Below, in pieces: positions 45,870 through 55,231 of a stretch of 64,000 nucleotides of DNA. The translations under genes and the position numbers were made by a program. The stretch spans positions 868,001-932,000 of the forward strand of contig CANNBH010000001.1 in NCBI GenBank assembly GCA_947502815.1, written 5' to 3'. Every line of letters starts with the position of its first letter. Position 1 is the stretch's first letter. Source of the DNA: an uncultured Erythrobacter sp. (GTDB taxonomy: Bacteria; Pseudomonadota; Alphaproteobacteria; Sphingomonadales; Sphingomonadaceae). The notes beneath the pieces were generated by a model. That model was not told the origin of the DNA, did not search any database, and saw nothing but the letters and a program-made list of their open reading frames with translations.

Positions 45870-47083
45870 TATTGATTGTCGAGCGCGTTCCCGGTTGCGA
45901 CAATGGAAAAGGCGGTGCTTGAAAGAGCGCCCAAGAAACGCTCCAGCTCCACACCCGGTGCGGTTGATATGTAGAGCACGTCGCCATCGCGCATCATAAA
46001 ATCCTGCATGGCAAACAGGCTTTGGGCGTTTGACATTTCAAGGTTGTAGACCACCGGAACGCGGCCATCAGATGTGCTTGGCTGTGCAGGGTCCACCACC
46101 GGATCAATCGCCTCTCGCACTTCCATACGGAACACAAAGACGCCCTTCACATCGGCTCTGCGATCGTTGAGACCCCCAACGCGGCCCAAAGCCTCGGCTA
46201 GGCTAATGCCTGCACCCTCGAAGGGGATTTCAGCATTTTGGCTTACTGCGCCCAAAGCAACGAAGCTGAACGGTTTGTGCTGAACTGTGATTACATCGTC
46301 CGAATGCAGGCCGACATTGTTGCGCGGGTCAGAGATGACCTGTTCCAGCGGCATCGTCGCTCGCGCCGTTCCTCTGGTAAGTTGGATCGTAGATTGCTCA
46401 AGGGCCGCACTTGTGCCCCCGGCGCTGGCCAAGGCATCCAACAGCCGTTCTCCGCGCGCGGATAGCACCATTCTGCCGCTCGATTGCACATTGCCCAGAA
46501 TGGTGACCGTGCGGCTTTCATTTTGGATCAATCGGACGAGCGCCTGCGGATCGTTGGCGCGGCCAGACAGGCGCGATGTGATGATAGCTTCGACTTGATT
46601 TGGCTGAAGCCCGGCGACGCTGATCCGGCCAACAAAGGGGACGGTGACCTTTCCGTCTTCGCCAACTTGTTGTTGCGGGATTTCGGTGCTGCTCGCCAGT
46701 TCGCTTCCTAGGCTAACCCTTTCACTGGGCCCGTTCGCGCCAAACAAGACGGCTGGCGGGGCTTCCCAAATCGAAATGTCCAGCACATCACCTGCGCCGA
46801 TCACCGTGGGGGAGACATCCCCATCGCCAAAAACTTCGGCAAAGCTCCTTGCGGCGCTGTGCGCGTTCAATTGCGCCAAGACATTGGGGCCAAGAGCGAT
46901 CACTTGAATGCCGGTGTCTGAATAATTCTCATCCGCCGCATCGCGGATGGAACCGGTCGAGGGGCCTGCGCCGCCCAAGCTGGAGCACGCCGACACGCCG
47001 GCCACGCAGCCAGCGAGCAGCACAGCCTTACCAAGAGCTGTCCAAGGCCGGCTGCCGATCAAGACCCGGTTTGAATTGCGCAT
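45869..47083 (-). CDS. Outer-membrane polysaccharide export protein (Wza/KpsD type)
   Basis: A 404-aa lipoprotein; the lipobox VSAC gives Cys33. The Poly_export domain has the usual IGAGDVLDISIWEAP, then SLBB-like repeats (TILGNVQSSGRMVLS, FVALGAVSQNAEIPFEGAG, DGDVLYIS). GGAG lies 7 bases before the ATG. It forms the outer-membrane channel through which the polysaccharide leaves. It is the last gene of the minus-strand capsule operon, 24 bases after a glycosyltransferase gene. Confidence 0.92.
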   Translation of the reverse strand: MRNSNRVLIGSRPWTALGKAVLLAGCVAGVSACSSLGGAGPSTGSIRDAADENYSDTGIQVIALGPNVLAQLNAHSAARSFAEVFGDGDVSPTVIGAGDVLDISIWEAPPAVLFGANGPSERVSLGSELASSTEIPQQQVGEDGKVTVPFVGRISVAGLQPNQVEAIITSRLSGRANDPQALVRLIQNESRTVTILGNVQSSGRMVLSARGERLLDALASAGGTSAALEQSTIQLTRGTARATMPLEQVISDPRNNVGLHSDDVITVQHKPFSFVALGAVSQNAEIPFEGAGISLAEALGRVGGLNDRRADVKGVFVFRMEVREAIDPVVDPAQPSTSDGRVPVVYNLEMSNAQSLFAMQDFMMRDGDVLYISTAPGVELERFLGALSSTAFSIVATGNALDNQ

Positions 47084-47107
47084 GCGATTTCTCCTGGTTG
47101 ATCCAGT

Positions 47108-48418
47108 CTAAAGATGCCGATCATAGACCTCTTTCAATCTGTCTCGATAGATTTCGGGGCTGAACAGTTTGGCGCGCTCCGTCCCGCGGGCGGAATAATC
47201 GTTGCGCAGGTCCGCATCGGCATCCAGCGCGCGGATGGCCTGCGTGATCGCTGAGGCGTCGTAAGGATCTACCATCAAGGCTGCATCGCCTGCGACTTCT
47301 GGCAGGGATGACGTGTTCGAACAGATCACGGGCGTGCCAAGCAACATGGCCTCCAGCGCTGGCAAGCCGAAGCCTTCGTAAAGCGACGGGAACATCGCCG
47401 CGCGCGCACCACGGATCAGGCTGACGAGCAGAGGGAAGGGTGCATAAGGCAATTGGATCACCCTTTTGCGGGCGCCGCGCCTGCGTTCGAGGCTGGCATA
47501 GACAGTGTCAGTTTGGCCCAGCAATTTCAGCTCCTGCTCCGCTTTCCACGCCTGCGCCCCGACGATGACCAAAGGCGTATCCACCTTTGCGGAAAGATAG
47601 GCCTCGATCAGGCGGCCAATGTTCTTCTTAGGCTCCAGCGATCCCCAAAACAGGAAATAGCCTTTGTAATCAAAGCCCGTCAGCCCTTCGACTTCTCGCG
47701 CAACCTGATCTTCTGGCTTGTTGCGATATTTCGCTGGAATGCTGACCGATTGATATGTGTTGGTGATCCGGTCAGGCGAGATGCCGACTAGGTCAACAAG
47801 ATCACGTTTTGAATTTTCAGAAACGGTCACAAAATGCGCGGCGGTTTTGTCCAATTGTTCAAGCAACCGAAGGTAACGCCGTTTGTGATCAAGGGTGGTG
47901 TAAGGCAGTCGCAAGGGCACGACATCGTGCAATGTGTAGATATTTGGCCGCTTTTTGACGCGAAGCGGGATTGGATAAGTCCAATGCGCAAGATCCGGTT
48001 TTTCGGGCATCCTAACCTGTGATGGCCGCTTCCATAATTTGAACGCGCTTTGCGCGCGGGTAAACAGGTCAGATGCGTTATAAAGTGTGTCGTAATGGGG
48101 GAGGCGCGACTGAAATGTGCGGGTGATCACGCGGCCAGATATAGGCACTTTTTTGGCGCGAAAGGTAAACGGCCCTTGGATCGCTTGCTGAACTTGTTCG
48201 ATAATTTCCAGCAGTTTGAGCCGTTCATCCTCCGACGAATCGAAGAAGTAGATTTCCTGCAATAGCGCATCGCGCGTTAGGCTGGCGCGATTGCCGTAAA
48301 CGACATCGACATGGTGCCCCAAATTGCCGATTTCATAGCTCAGATTGCGGGCATAGGTCGCAACCCCTGTGCCTTTCTCAAGCCCCAAATTGTATCCATC
48401 GATTAGGATTCTGGCCAC
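47108..48418 (-). CDS. Glycosyltransferase, family 4 (GT-B fold)
   Basis: About 436 aa from GTG 48418 (VARILIDGYNLGLEKGTG), with AGG 8 bases upstream; a longer frame overlaps the KpsT gene and starts with low-complexity residues. The glycine-rich acceptor loop GTGVATYARNLSYEIG and the donor-binding EPKKNIGRLIEAY and PSLYEGFGLPALEAMLLGTPVI (EX7E with both Glu) are typical. It probably adds a sugar to the capsule or its anchor. Donor and acceptor cannot be read from sequence. Confidence 0.9.
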   Translation of the reverse strand: MARILIDGYNLGLEKGTGVATYARNLSYEIGNLGHHVDVVYGNRASLTRDALLQEIYFFDSSEDERLKLLEIIEQVQQAIQGPFTFRAKKVPISGRVITRTFQSRLPHYDTLYNASDLFTRAQSAFKLWKRPSQVRMPEKPDLAHWTYPIPLRVKKRPNIYTLHDVVPLRLPYTTLDHKRRYLRLLEQLDKTAAHFVTVSENSKRDLVDLVGISPDRITNTYQSVSIPAKYRNKPEDQVAREVEGLTGFDYKGYFLFWGSLEPKKNIGRLIEAYLSAKVDTPLVIVGAQAWKAEQELKLLGQTDTVYASLERRRGARKRVIQLPYAPFPLLVSLIRGARAAMFPSLYEGFGLPALEAMLLGTPVICSNTSSLPEVAGDAALMVDPYDASAITQAIRALDADADLRNDYSARGTERAKLFSPEIYRDRLKEVYDRHL

Positions 48419-48449
48419 GGTTGCACCTGTCTGTTGATTGCGCCTGTCA

Positions 48450-49877
48450 TCATGCCGCCTGTGCCAAAGCTTCGTGAACGGCGTTCCAATCGGCAAAGCC
48501 GCCCGCCGCCAGCACTGCGGCCCATGGGGCGTTGCGCATTTCTGGTCTTTGGGCGAGCTGTTGTTTTTCTTTCTGGCTGAGCGCGGGGCAGGCAATGGCG
48601 ATCAGGTTTGCGATCCAAACGGAGGCGGTTTGAACAGCCTCTTCATCTGGATGAACCGCGCCCCCGAACCGTTCATCGTTCATCATCGCGGCCAGCGCGC
48701 TGTCGCAGGTTTTGTGCTCGCGCAGCAACCGTTGCATTACCGCATCCTCGACCTTTTCGTCGCCCCAAGCCGCGCGCGCGAACAGCGCGATATCGGGCGC
48801 CGATGGTGCGGCATCTTGCGCATCGGTGGCCGCATAGATTCGTGCTGGAAACTCCCTTGGGTCAGCCCCTTGGCGGTTCATCACGAACTCAAAATGTTCG
48901 CGCACGTCTGGATAGGCTTCACCCAGGGCGATTGCGGTGCGATATCCAATTTCCGCCCGAACATCGTCACCCATTTCCTTTGCCGCATGGGCAGATTGCA
49001 CCCAATAGGAGCGTTGATAGGGATAGAGAGCTAGAGCGTCTTGATACCCTGCTTCTGCCTGTTGCCATTGGCCATCATCGCGGCTCCAATCGGCATCCTG
49101 GACAGCGACGCGAAACAGGTCATCAAGCACCGCCACCGTGTGGGTTGTTTCGATCAATTCTCGCCGGTTTGCGGGCCATTCGATCAAGCTGGCGCGATCG
49201 CTGGCATCCAGCCCAATTTTGATGCGGAAATCGGAGTAGGCCGGATCAAATTCCTCAAACAACTCCAGTTTTCCGCCATGCAGAACGGCGAAGCGGGTGC
49301 AGTGATCGCGGATATAGGATGCATCGTGCGAGATGATAATCATCGCCCGGTCGCCGCGTTTCCGAAACAATTCTTGATTGCAGCGGTCGTGGAATCGCGC
49401 ATCCCCCACCGCACCGATTTCATCGATCAAGAAACAATCAAATTCGATGATCATAGAGATGGCAAAGGCCAGACGCGCCCGCATCCCCGATGAATAGGTG
49501 CGCACTTCCTCACCCAGATAGGGGCCGAGCTCCGCGAATTCCTCGACAAATTCAAGATTCGCTTCGATATCTTGATCGTAGATCCTGCTGATAAACCGAA
49601 TGTTGTCGAGGCCGGTCAGATTGGGCTGAAACGCGCCGCCAAAGGCAAGCGGCCAAGACACCGACATCGTCGTGTCCACGCTGCCTCGGGTGGGCCGTTC
49701 GGCGCCGCTGATCAATCGGATCATAGTCGATTTACCGGCACCGTTGCGCCCCAGAATGCCAAGCCGTTCGCCCTTTAAGAGATCAAAATTGACACCGTCA
49801 AGGACGACATTTTTGCCAAAGCGCGTTGTGTAAACCTTGTGAAGGTCGCGCACCTTTATCATCGGAGCGTCCGTCAT
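48450..49877 (-). CDS. Capsule export ABC transporter ATP-binding protein (KpsT) with C-terminal extension
   Basis: A 475-aa protein. Residues 1-235 are a KpsT/Wzt ATPase with GRNGAGKST, the signature TYSSGMRARLAFAISM and Walker B FLIDEIGAVGD. Ordinary KpsT ends there; this one has about 240 more residues, mostly helical, with a TPR-like piece (QQAEAGYQDALALYPYQRSYW, HAAKEMGDDVRAEIGYRTAI). The start overlaps the permease stop in ATGA. The extension is not a Wzt-type carbohydrate-binding beta domain as far as I can see. Confidence 0.9.
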   Translation of the reverse strand: MTDAPMIKVRDLHKVYTTRFGKNVVLDGVNFDLLKGERLGILGRNGAGKSTMIRLISGAERPTRGSVDTTMSVSWPLAFGGAFQPNLTGLDNIRFISRIYDQDIEANLEFVEEFAELGPYLGEEVRTYSSGMRARLAFAISMIIEFDCFLIDEIGAVGDARFHDRCNQELFRKRGDRAMIIISHDASYIRDHCTRFAVLHGGKLELFEEFDPAYSDFRIKIGLDASDRASLIEWPANRRELIETTHTVAVLDDLFRVAVQDADWSRDDGQWQQAEAGYQDALALYPYQRSYWVQSAHAAKEMGDDVRAEIGYRTAIALGEAYPDVREHFEFVMNRQGADPREFPARIYAATDAQDAAPSAPDIALFARAAWGDEKVEDAVMQRLLREHKTCDSALAAMMNDERFGGAVHPDEEAVQTASVWIANLIAIACPALSQKEKQQLAQRPEMRNAPWAAVLAAGGFADWNAVHEALAQAA

Positions 49878-50677
49878 TCCGGGATCACCCGGCGAGAGAC
49901 ATAGCGCAATATAATCAGCGAGGTAACACTGAGGATCAGATTGAAAGGGATCAGATAGCCAAGGTCATAGATCGCGCGGGCCTTTGACCCGAAAAAGCCC
50001 TCCCGCACCAGTTCAACGCCGTGAACTATCGGGATCCACAGGACGATCTCTTGCGCAAACAGAGGCAAGGCCGCAACCAGAAACGCTGCGCCGGATAGCG
50101 GGAAAAGCAAGTAGGAGAACGGGTGCCAAAGTTTGTCGACCAAGTCGTTCAAATAGGACAACGCGCCAAGCCCCATGGCCAGCGCCGCGCCAAACCATGC
50201 GATTAGCAGCCACCCGCCCACGACTTTCAGAAAATCATCCGGCGGTGCCATCCATTCGGTCGCAATGAACACTATCGCCAGCGCCATGAAGGAAATCGTC
50301 GCTCCGCCAAATTCGAGCAAGAGCCGGGCTGCGTAAATGTCGCCAACTTTGATGTTCCGGTGATACATCAGTGGCAAATTGGCCTGCAGCGCGCCAATGC
50401 AGCGGCCGGGCATATTGCGCCACAACAGCACGCTGGAATAACCGGTCAAAGCAAAGGCGACGATTGGTAGATCGCTGCCGTGGAATGACTTTGTTGCGGT
50501 CCACAATATCGTCACCCCCACAGTGAACATCATGGGTTCCACAAACAGCCACATGAAACCGATGTTGTGGCGCCCGTACCGGGTTAGCATCTCACGGCGG
50601 AGCAATGCTCCAATGACGCGCCATTGCACCCGTAGGCTGCTCGCAAAATTGGTATCAGGGTGGGGACGGCTTGCCAT
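49874..50677 (-). CDS. Capsule export ABC transporter permease (KpsM)
   Basis: About 267 aa from the ATG at 50677, which shares one base with the KpsE stop (TGATG). Six hydrophobic segments of the ABC-2 type are present, and the cytoplasmic N-terminal motif LLRREMLTRYGRHNIGFMW is typical of capsule exporters. It moves the lipid-linked polysaccharide across the inner membrane with KpsT. Confidence 0.92.
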   Translation of the reverse strand: MASRPHPDTNFASSLRVQWRVIGALLRREMLTRYGRHNIGFMWLFVEPMMFTVGVTILWTATKSFHGSDLPIVAFALTGYSSVLLWRNMPGRCIGALQANLPLMYHRNIKVGDIYAARLLLEFGGATISFMALAIVFIATEWMAPPDDFLKVVGGWLLIAWFGAALAMGLGALSYLNDLVDKLWHPFSYLLFPLSGAAFLVAALPLFAQEIVLWIPIVHGVELVREGFFGSKARAIYDLGYLIPFNLILSVTSLIILRYVSRRVIPE

Positions 50678-51771
50678 CAATCGCGGTGCTCGCGCACCCC
50701 TATCGCCAACATGTATATGACGCCCCACGTCAGCAGGCCGAGCATAAAGGCGGCCAGAATGCTCCTAATCCGCCTTGGCTCCACCGGGTAATCGGGCAGG
50801 CTGGGGGCAGAGATTTGTTCAAGATAGGCCTGCTTGCGCCGCGCTTCGGCTTTGGCTTCTTGCAGCCCGGCGCGGGTCGCTGCCAATTGCGCTTCGGCAA
50901 ACTGAGCGTTCACTTCCAGTTCTTCATACTGCGCAAGCGCGGAAGACAGCGATTCCCGTCCGCCGGTCAATTCGCTGCGTGCACGCGTTATTTGCCCGCG
51001 CAATTCACGAACCTGCGTTTGCAAAAATGGAATTTGCGAGGCTTGCGGTGTGTAAGTTTGCAATTGTCTTAGCCGCGTTTGCGCGCCGATCAGTTCGTCT
51101 TGCAATTTTGAGATCATTTGCAATCCAACTTCGGATTGCTGCACCGGATCGACGATCCCGCTGGTGTCTCTAAACCGGGCCAGTTCAACCGCTGCCAAAC
51201 GGGCGGCCTTAGAGGCTTCTTCGACTTCACCCTCTGCGATAGAGATCAGATCCGCTTGCGCTCGGCCTGATAGGCTGTTCACCAGTTCTTCTGACTGTTC
51301 GACAAGCCGCTGGTTGATTGTTTGCGCCGTCTTGGGATCAAATGCGCGGACTGTGATCGTCAGAACCTGCGTGGTCGCCCCTTCATCAACGTCGAGCTTG
51401 TCTGAGAAATAGCGATAGAATTGCTCGTTGCTCTCGGCCCCAAATGCGCCAAACCTGTCGAACCAAAAGATGCCTTCGCCGCTGTAGGCGTCGGTGATCA
51501 GGCTGTCTTGGTTCCCTTGTTCGATGGCTTGGCGAGATTGCAGGTATGCGACCACTGAATTGTTACCATCATTGACCGTACCAAAGCCCGTTTGATCGAG
51601 CGCAAGATTAAGCGGGGACGGCGTGGATTGGGTAGGGTTGCGCACGATGATGCGCGATTCTGAAATGTAGATATCCTGTGCGAACAGGCCGTAATACAGC
51701 ACCGCCAGAATAGTCGGGATGATCACCGTGATGATCGACAGCGCGTTGATTGTCTTTAACCGTTGCATCAT
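50677..51771 (-). CDS. Capsule export inner-membrane protein (KpsE type)
   Basis: A 364-aa polysaccharide co-polymerase-like protein with a membrane segment at each end (about 12-30 and 335-357) and a long periplasmic coiled coil between (about 160-320), as in KpsE/Wzz proteins. SESRIIVRNP follows the first segment. It links the KpsMT transporter to the outer-membrane channel. Start and stop overlap both neighbours. Confidence 0.9.
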   Translation of the reverse strand: MMQRLKTINALSIITVIIPTILAVLYYGLFAQDIYISESRIIVRNPTQSTPSPLNLALDQTGFGTVNDGNNSVVAYLQSRQAIEQGNQDSLITDAYSGEGIFWFDRFGAFGAESNEQFYRYFSDKLDVDEGATTQVLTITVRAFDPKTAQTINQRLVEQSEELVNSLSGRAQADLISIAEGEVEEASKAARLAAVELARFRDTSGIVDPVQQSEVGLQMISKLQDELIGAQTRLRQLQTYTPQASQIPFLQTQVRELRGQITRARSELTGGRESLSSALAQYEELEVNAQFAEAQLAATRAGLQEAKAEARRKQAYLEQISAPSLPDYPVEPRRIRSILAAFMLGLLTWGVIYMLAIGVREHRD

Positions 51772-52991
51772 GCTGCTAGGCTGCTTTCACATGCGGCATC
51801 GCTTTTCAAGGTGGACCTTGAAGAAGAAGCGGCAATCGCGCGTTCGATTGGATCGAAATGGGCCTCCCATGTGGGCTGGATAAAGCGCTCCGCTCGGCGC
51901 TTTCTTTCTGCTGCGGAGAGGCTTGACGAGGCTTCGGCGAGATTGACGATTGCGCTTGCCCAAGCACCAACATCGGTTGGAGCGATCAGCTGCGCCGCGC
52001 CCTGTCCGATTTCGCGAAAGACTGTGAGGTCGCTTGCGATAACAGGTGTTCCGAGGGTTAAGGCTTCGACCACTGGCAAACCATAACCTTCGGCGATGCT
52101 GGGCATCAGCAATCCAGTGCAATTGCTCATGAGGGCTGCGAGCTCTTGATCGGTGCAAGAGGGACGCATTTCGATATGAGAATGCGCCGCCGCTTGTGAG
52201 GCGATGTCGCCGGTCATCGGACCTGTTTGCCCCACTATGATAAGCCGGGGTGTGGCGGCGCCCAATTGGGATGCGAGTTTGCACCAGACATCAAAGAGCA
52301 AACGGTGATTTTTGCGCGGCTCTATAGTGCCAACGCAAAGGAAGTATGGGGCGGTTGGACTGGGTGCTATTGGCGGAGCCAAAGGCGCAGTGGGCGCAAA
52401 TTGTTCACCTGCAATATGGGAGATTGTGATGGGCGGTGTCGGCAGGGCGCTTTGCGCGGCATAATCGCGAATGTCTGCCGCGACGGCGTTGGAACCCGCA
52501 ATGATTTGATCGCCATGGACTAAAGCGCCTCGGACCCGGCCTGTGTGACGATCCACCGCTTGAGGGCGCGACATTTCGGGGTGCAATATCGGGATTAGAT
52601 CATGGATGAAATAGACCGACTGAAGCGCATTTCGCCTAACCCATTCAAAGTGTTGAGGCAGATCAAAATCGGTGTGGCTAACATTAATATAGGTTAGGCC
52701 GCGAATATCATCCGGCTGGCGTGGCCCCAACAATGCAGCTGGCGCCCATGCGGTGAACCTTGCGCGAAATCCAGGCGAAGGGGCAAGCAGCATATCAAAC
52801 AGAGCATCCGAACGGCGGGGTCCGAGCACGCGAACGATCCCGCGATGTTGAACCACGGCCAGAGATCGATCGCGGAATTGCCGAAGGTAGGCATGGCAAA
52901 CCCGGTCGATCCCTGTCGCATGACGCCCGGTCCAACTGCGCGCGATCAGCCGCGTCACATCGAGCAATATGCCGCGCTGTTTATGCTGCAC
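51768..52991 (-). CDS. Glycosyltransferase, family 4
   Basis: About 407 aa from GTG 52991 (VQHKQRGILLDVTRL), with GAGG 6 bases upstream. ATG 53027 lies deeper within the preceding gene. It has the acceptor-loop TGIDRVCHAYLRQF, the CVGTIEPRKNHRLLFDVW donor motif and PSIAEGYGLPVVEALTLGTPVI. The start lies within the end of the cytidylyltransferase gene and the stop overlaps KpsE (ATGA). Its tight coupling to both suggests a role in building the inositol- or capsule-linked glycan. Confidence 0.88.
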   Translation of the reverse strand: MQHKQRGILLDVTRLIARSWTGRHATGIDRVCHAYLRQFRDRSLAVVQHRGIVRVLGPRRSDALFDMLLAPSPGFRARFTAWAPAALLGPRQPDDIRGLTYINVSHTDFDLPQHFEWVRRNALQSVYFIHDLIPILHPEMSRPQAVDRHTGRVRGALVHGDQIIAGSNAVAADIRDYAAQSALPTPPITISHIAGEQFAPTAPLAPPIAPSPTAPYFLCVGTIEPRKNHRLLFDVWCKLASQLGAATPRLIIVGQTGPMTGDIASQAAAHSHIEMRPSCTDQELAALMSNCTGLLMPSIAEGYGLPVVEALTLGTPVIASDLTVFREIGQGAAQLIAPTDVGAWASAIVNLAEASSSLSAAERKRRAERFIQPTWEAHFDPIERAIAASSSRSTLKSDAACESSLAA

Positions 52992-53754
52992 GGGCGCCTC
53001 GGACAGAAATTGGGGCGGAGCCCGCAAACAGGCTTAGGTGATCAGAAATCTGGGCGATGGCGAGGTCATGCGCGCGCGGATCGTCAACGTCGATCCACCA
53101 TGCATTGTTTACATCCACGATCCTTGCGCGATTTTCATCGGCCAGTGCCTGCATCCCATCCGACAGGCTGCCTGCTTTGCCTGCCTCGATCGATTTTTTG
53201 ATGGCGCGCGGCAGGTTTTGGTTGGCCAAAAAGGCCCCGCAATCGACCACATCATACTTCGCGATGTTTTTGCCAATCCGGCCAATCCGGTTGCCCTGAT
53301 TCAGACGGACCCATGTGGCGTCGTCGGGATCAACCAAAGGGTTGTCGATCCGGTCTGTCGCCAGAATTGCATCATCCCCGTCAAGCGATTGCTGCGCCAA
53401 TCGCGGCAGAATGCTGTCGCTGAATATGTGATCGGCCATCATCAACAGGAACGGTTCGGATAGCCCCTTTGCGCCAGCGATGGCGGACCAACCGTTTGGC
53501 TTGCTCCAGTCATTGAGCCGGACGGGCATGATATCGCAATTGGTTTTGTCTGACAGAATGGCCAGTTCCGCTTCCACATAATCCGCCGCGTGGCCAGTCA
53601 CGACACGGATGTGCTTCACGCCAGCAGCCATGGCCTGTCGCACTGCAATTTCGATAAGCGACACGCCATGAATCTGCGCGAGAGGTTTTGACGCGCTGCG
53701 CGGCGCTAAACGGCTTCCGAAACCTGCGGCGAGAATGATGGCGTTTTGGACCAA
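52981..53754 (-). CDS. Nucleotidyltransferase, probable CTP:inositol-1-phosphate cytidylyltransferase
   Basis: A 257-aa nucleotidyltransferase starting at TTG. The signature ILAAGFGSRLAPRSASKPLA opens the fold; LMMADHIFSDSILPRL, VDPDDATWVRL and IGKNIAKYDVVDCGAFL fit the IPCT part of archaeal and thermophile enzymes that make CDP-inositol from L-myo-inositol 1-phosphate and CTP. The neighbouring inositol-3-phosphate synthase supplies exactly that substrate, which supports the call. A sugar-1-phosphate nucleotidyltransferase of another specificity is the alternative. Confidence 0.8.
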   Translation of the reverse strand: MVQNAIILAAGFGSRLAPRSASKPLAQIHGVSLIEIAVRQAMAAGVKHIRVVTGHAADYVEAELAILSDKTNCDIMPVRLNDWSKPNGWSAIAGAKGLSEPFLLMMADHIFSDSILPRLAQQSLDGDDAILATDRIDNPLVDPDDATWVRLNQGNRIGRIGKNIAKYDVVDCGAFLANQNLPRAIKKSIEAGKAGSLSDGMQALADENRARIVDVNNAWWIDVDDPRAHDLAIAQISDHLSLFAGSAPISVRGARAA

Positions 53755-53811
53755 GAAATTCGTCCGATCGTCAAAGCGTGGTTGGTGTGGCAGCGGCGAT
53801 ATCCAGCAGGC

Positions 53812-54912
53812 TTATTCAGCGGCGCAGGAATAGACCCCATAGTGTTCGGCAAGGCGTTTTTCCGCATCTGCCTCAGGCATTTGTTGCGGTGGGTGTTTGC
53901 AATAGAACGCCGATGGAAGGGTCAAGGCACCCGCTTCCCCGCGCTCAACCGCAACCCGGCAATAGCGGATCGCATCGACGACACATGCTGCTGCATTGGG
54001 GCTGTCTTCGACCGATAGCCGCATTTCCAGATGCATTGGCACGCCGCCAAATTGTTCCCCTTCGATCCGCAGAAAACAGATCTTATTGTCTTTTTGCCAT
54101 GGCACATATTCTGATGGACCAATGACAATATCACCGTCTGCCAGACGTTCGGCCAAGGCGCTTTGCACTGCCTGCGTTTTGGAGATTTTTTTCGATGAGA
54201 TCCGGTCGCGATCCATCATGTTCATAAAGTCGGTGTTGCCGCCTGTGTTGAGCTGATAGGTGTGATCAACACCCACCCCGCGTGACGCGAACAGCTGGCT
54301 CAGCGTGCGGTGCACGACGGTCGCGCCGATCTGAGCCTTGATGTCGTCGCCCACAATCGGCAGGCCTTTTTGGCGAAAGCGGGCATCCCACATGGGATCA
54401 CTGGCGATAAAAACCGGTATGCAGTTGACCACGGCCACGTCCGCGTCGAGGGCGCACAGCATGTAAAACTCGCTCGCCTTTTGCGATCCAACCGGCAGAA
54501 AATTGACCAGCACATCAACGCGGTGTTCACGAAGAGCTTCCGTGATGCTTTGCTGCGTCGCCTCGGCCGCGTCGGCGACGATAAAGCCATCTTCACCGAC
54601 ATCGGTCATATGCGACGCAACCCCATCTAGGGCGCGGCCCATAATAACCGGCGCATCCAGATTTTTTAGATTGGGTTGGAAAATGGCCGTGCTGTTTGGC
54701 TTTGCAAAGATCGCCTCTGACACATCTCGGCCGACTTTGCGGGCATCGACATCAATGCCCAAAACGATTTCGATATCGCCAACCGAATATTCGCCAACGA
54801 ATTCTTGTATCAAGCCGGCGGGCGATGGCGTTTCACGATAACGCGTTATCCCTTGCACCAATGAACTGGCACAATTGCCTAGTCCGACGATTGCGACTCT
54901 GATTGGTGTCAT
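53812..54912 (-). CDS. ino1: myo-Inositol-1-phosphate synthase
   Basis: A 366-aa NAD-dependent enzyme that turns glucose 6-phosphate into 1L-myo-inositol 1-phosphate. The nucleotide-binding GLGNCASSLVQG is at the N-terminus, and the family hallmarks LNTGGNTDFMNM with DRDRISSKKISKTQAVQS, containing the catalytic lysines, are intact. Size and sequence resemble the short actinobacterial and archaeal forms, not the eukaryotic one. AAGGT precedes the ATG. It is the first gene of the eight-gene minus-strand operon that runs through capsule export. Confidence 0.93.
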   Translation of the reverse strand: MTPIRVAIVGLGNCASSLVQGITRYRETPSPAGLIQEFVGEYSVGDIEIVLGIDVDARKVGRDVSEAIFAKPNSTAIFQPNLKNLDAPVIMGRALDGVASHMTDVGEDGFIVADAAEATQQSITEALREHRVDVLVNFLPVGSQKASEFYMLCALDADVAVVNCIPVFIASDPMWDARFRQKGLPIVGDDIKAQIGATVVHRTLSQLFASRGVGVDHTYQLNTGGNTDFMNMMDRDRISSKKISKTQAVQSALAERLADGDIVIGPSEYVPWQKDNKICFLRIEGEQFGGVPMHLEMRLSVEDSPNAAACVVDAIRYCRVAVERGEAGALTLPSAFYCKHPPQQMPEADAEKRLAEHYGVYSCAAE

Positions 54913-55231
54913 TTCTGACCTTTCTGAAGTAGCTTCGACACATACGCCTAACTACCAGCTGTAAAGGCTGATAAATCAAGCGGTCTCCCTCTCCCACTCC
55001 CTCAACCCGTCACCCTCGTATAAATCCCTAGCTTGGGTTGGCCGACAAGCCGCGATAATTCAACCTGAATTGAGCCGAGCAAAGCGCTTCAACGGAATTT
55101 CAGCACGGTTAGTGGTCGGCTCAATAAAATGCGGCAATTTTGACGTTTTCAAGATGCCTCGCATAAGGTGAACACAAGATTGCCAGCCTAGGTGATCGGT
55201 CAATTTACGGATGTCTATTTAAGGTGCTGAA
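54913..55231. promoter_or_regulatory. Divergent promoter region with 10-bp inverted repeat
   Basis: This 319-base region separates the capsule/inositol operon from the plus-strand glycosyltransferase and should hold both promoters. ATTGAGCCGA (55069-55078) is exactly inverted as TCGGCTCAAT (55116-55125). I see no convincing small gene here. Base composition is more AT-rich towards 55120-55260. Confidence 0.45.

Noticed and set aside
45869..54912. Transferred capsule island flanked by mobile elements
   Set aside because: I saw no transposase, integrase, tRNA end or direct repeats at the borders, and base use is like that of the neighbouring genes.
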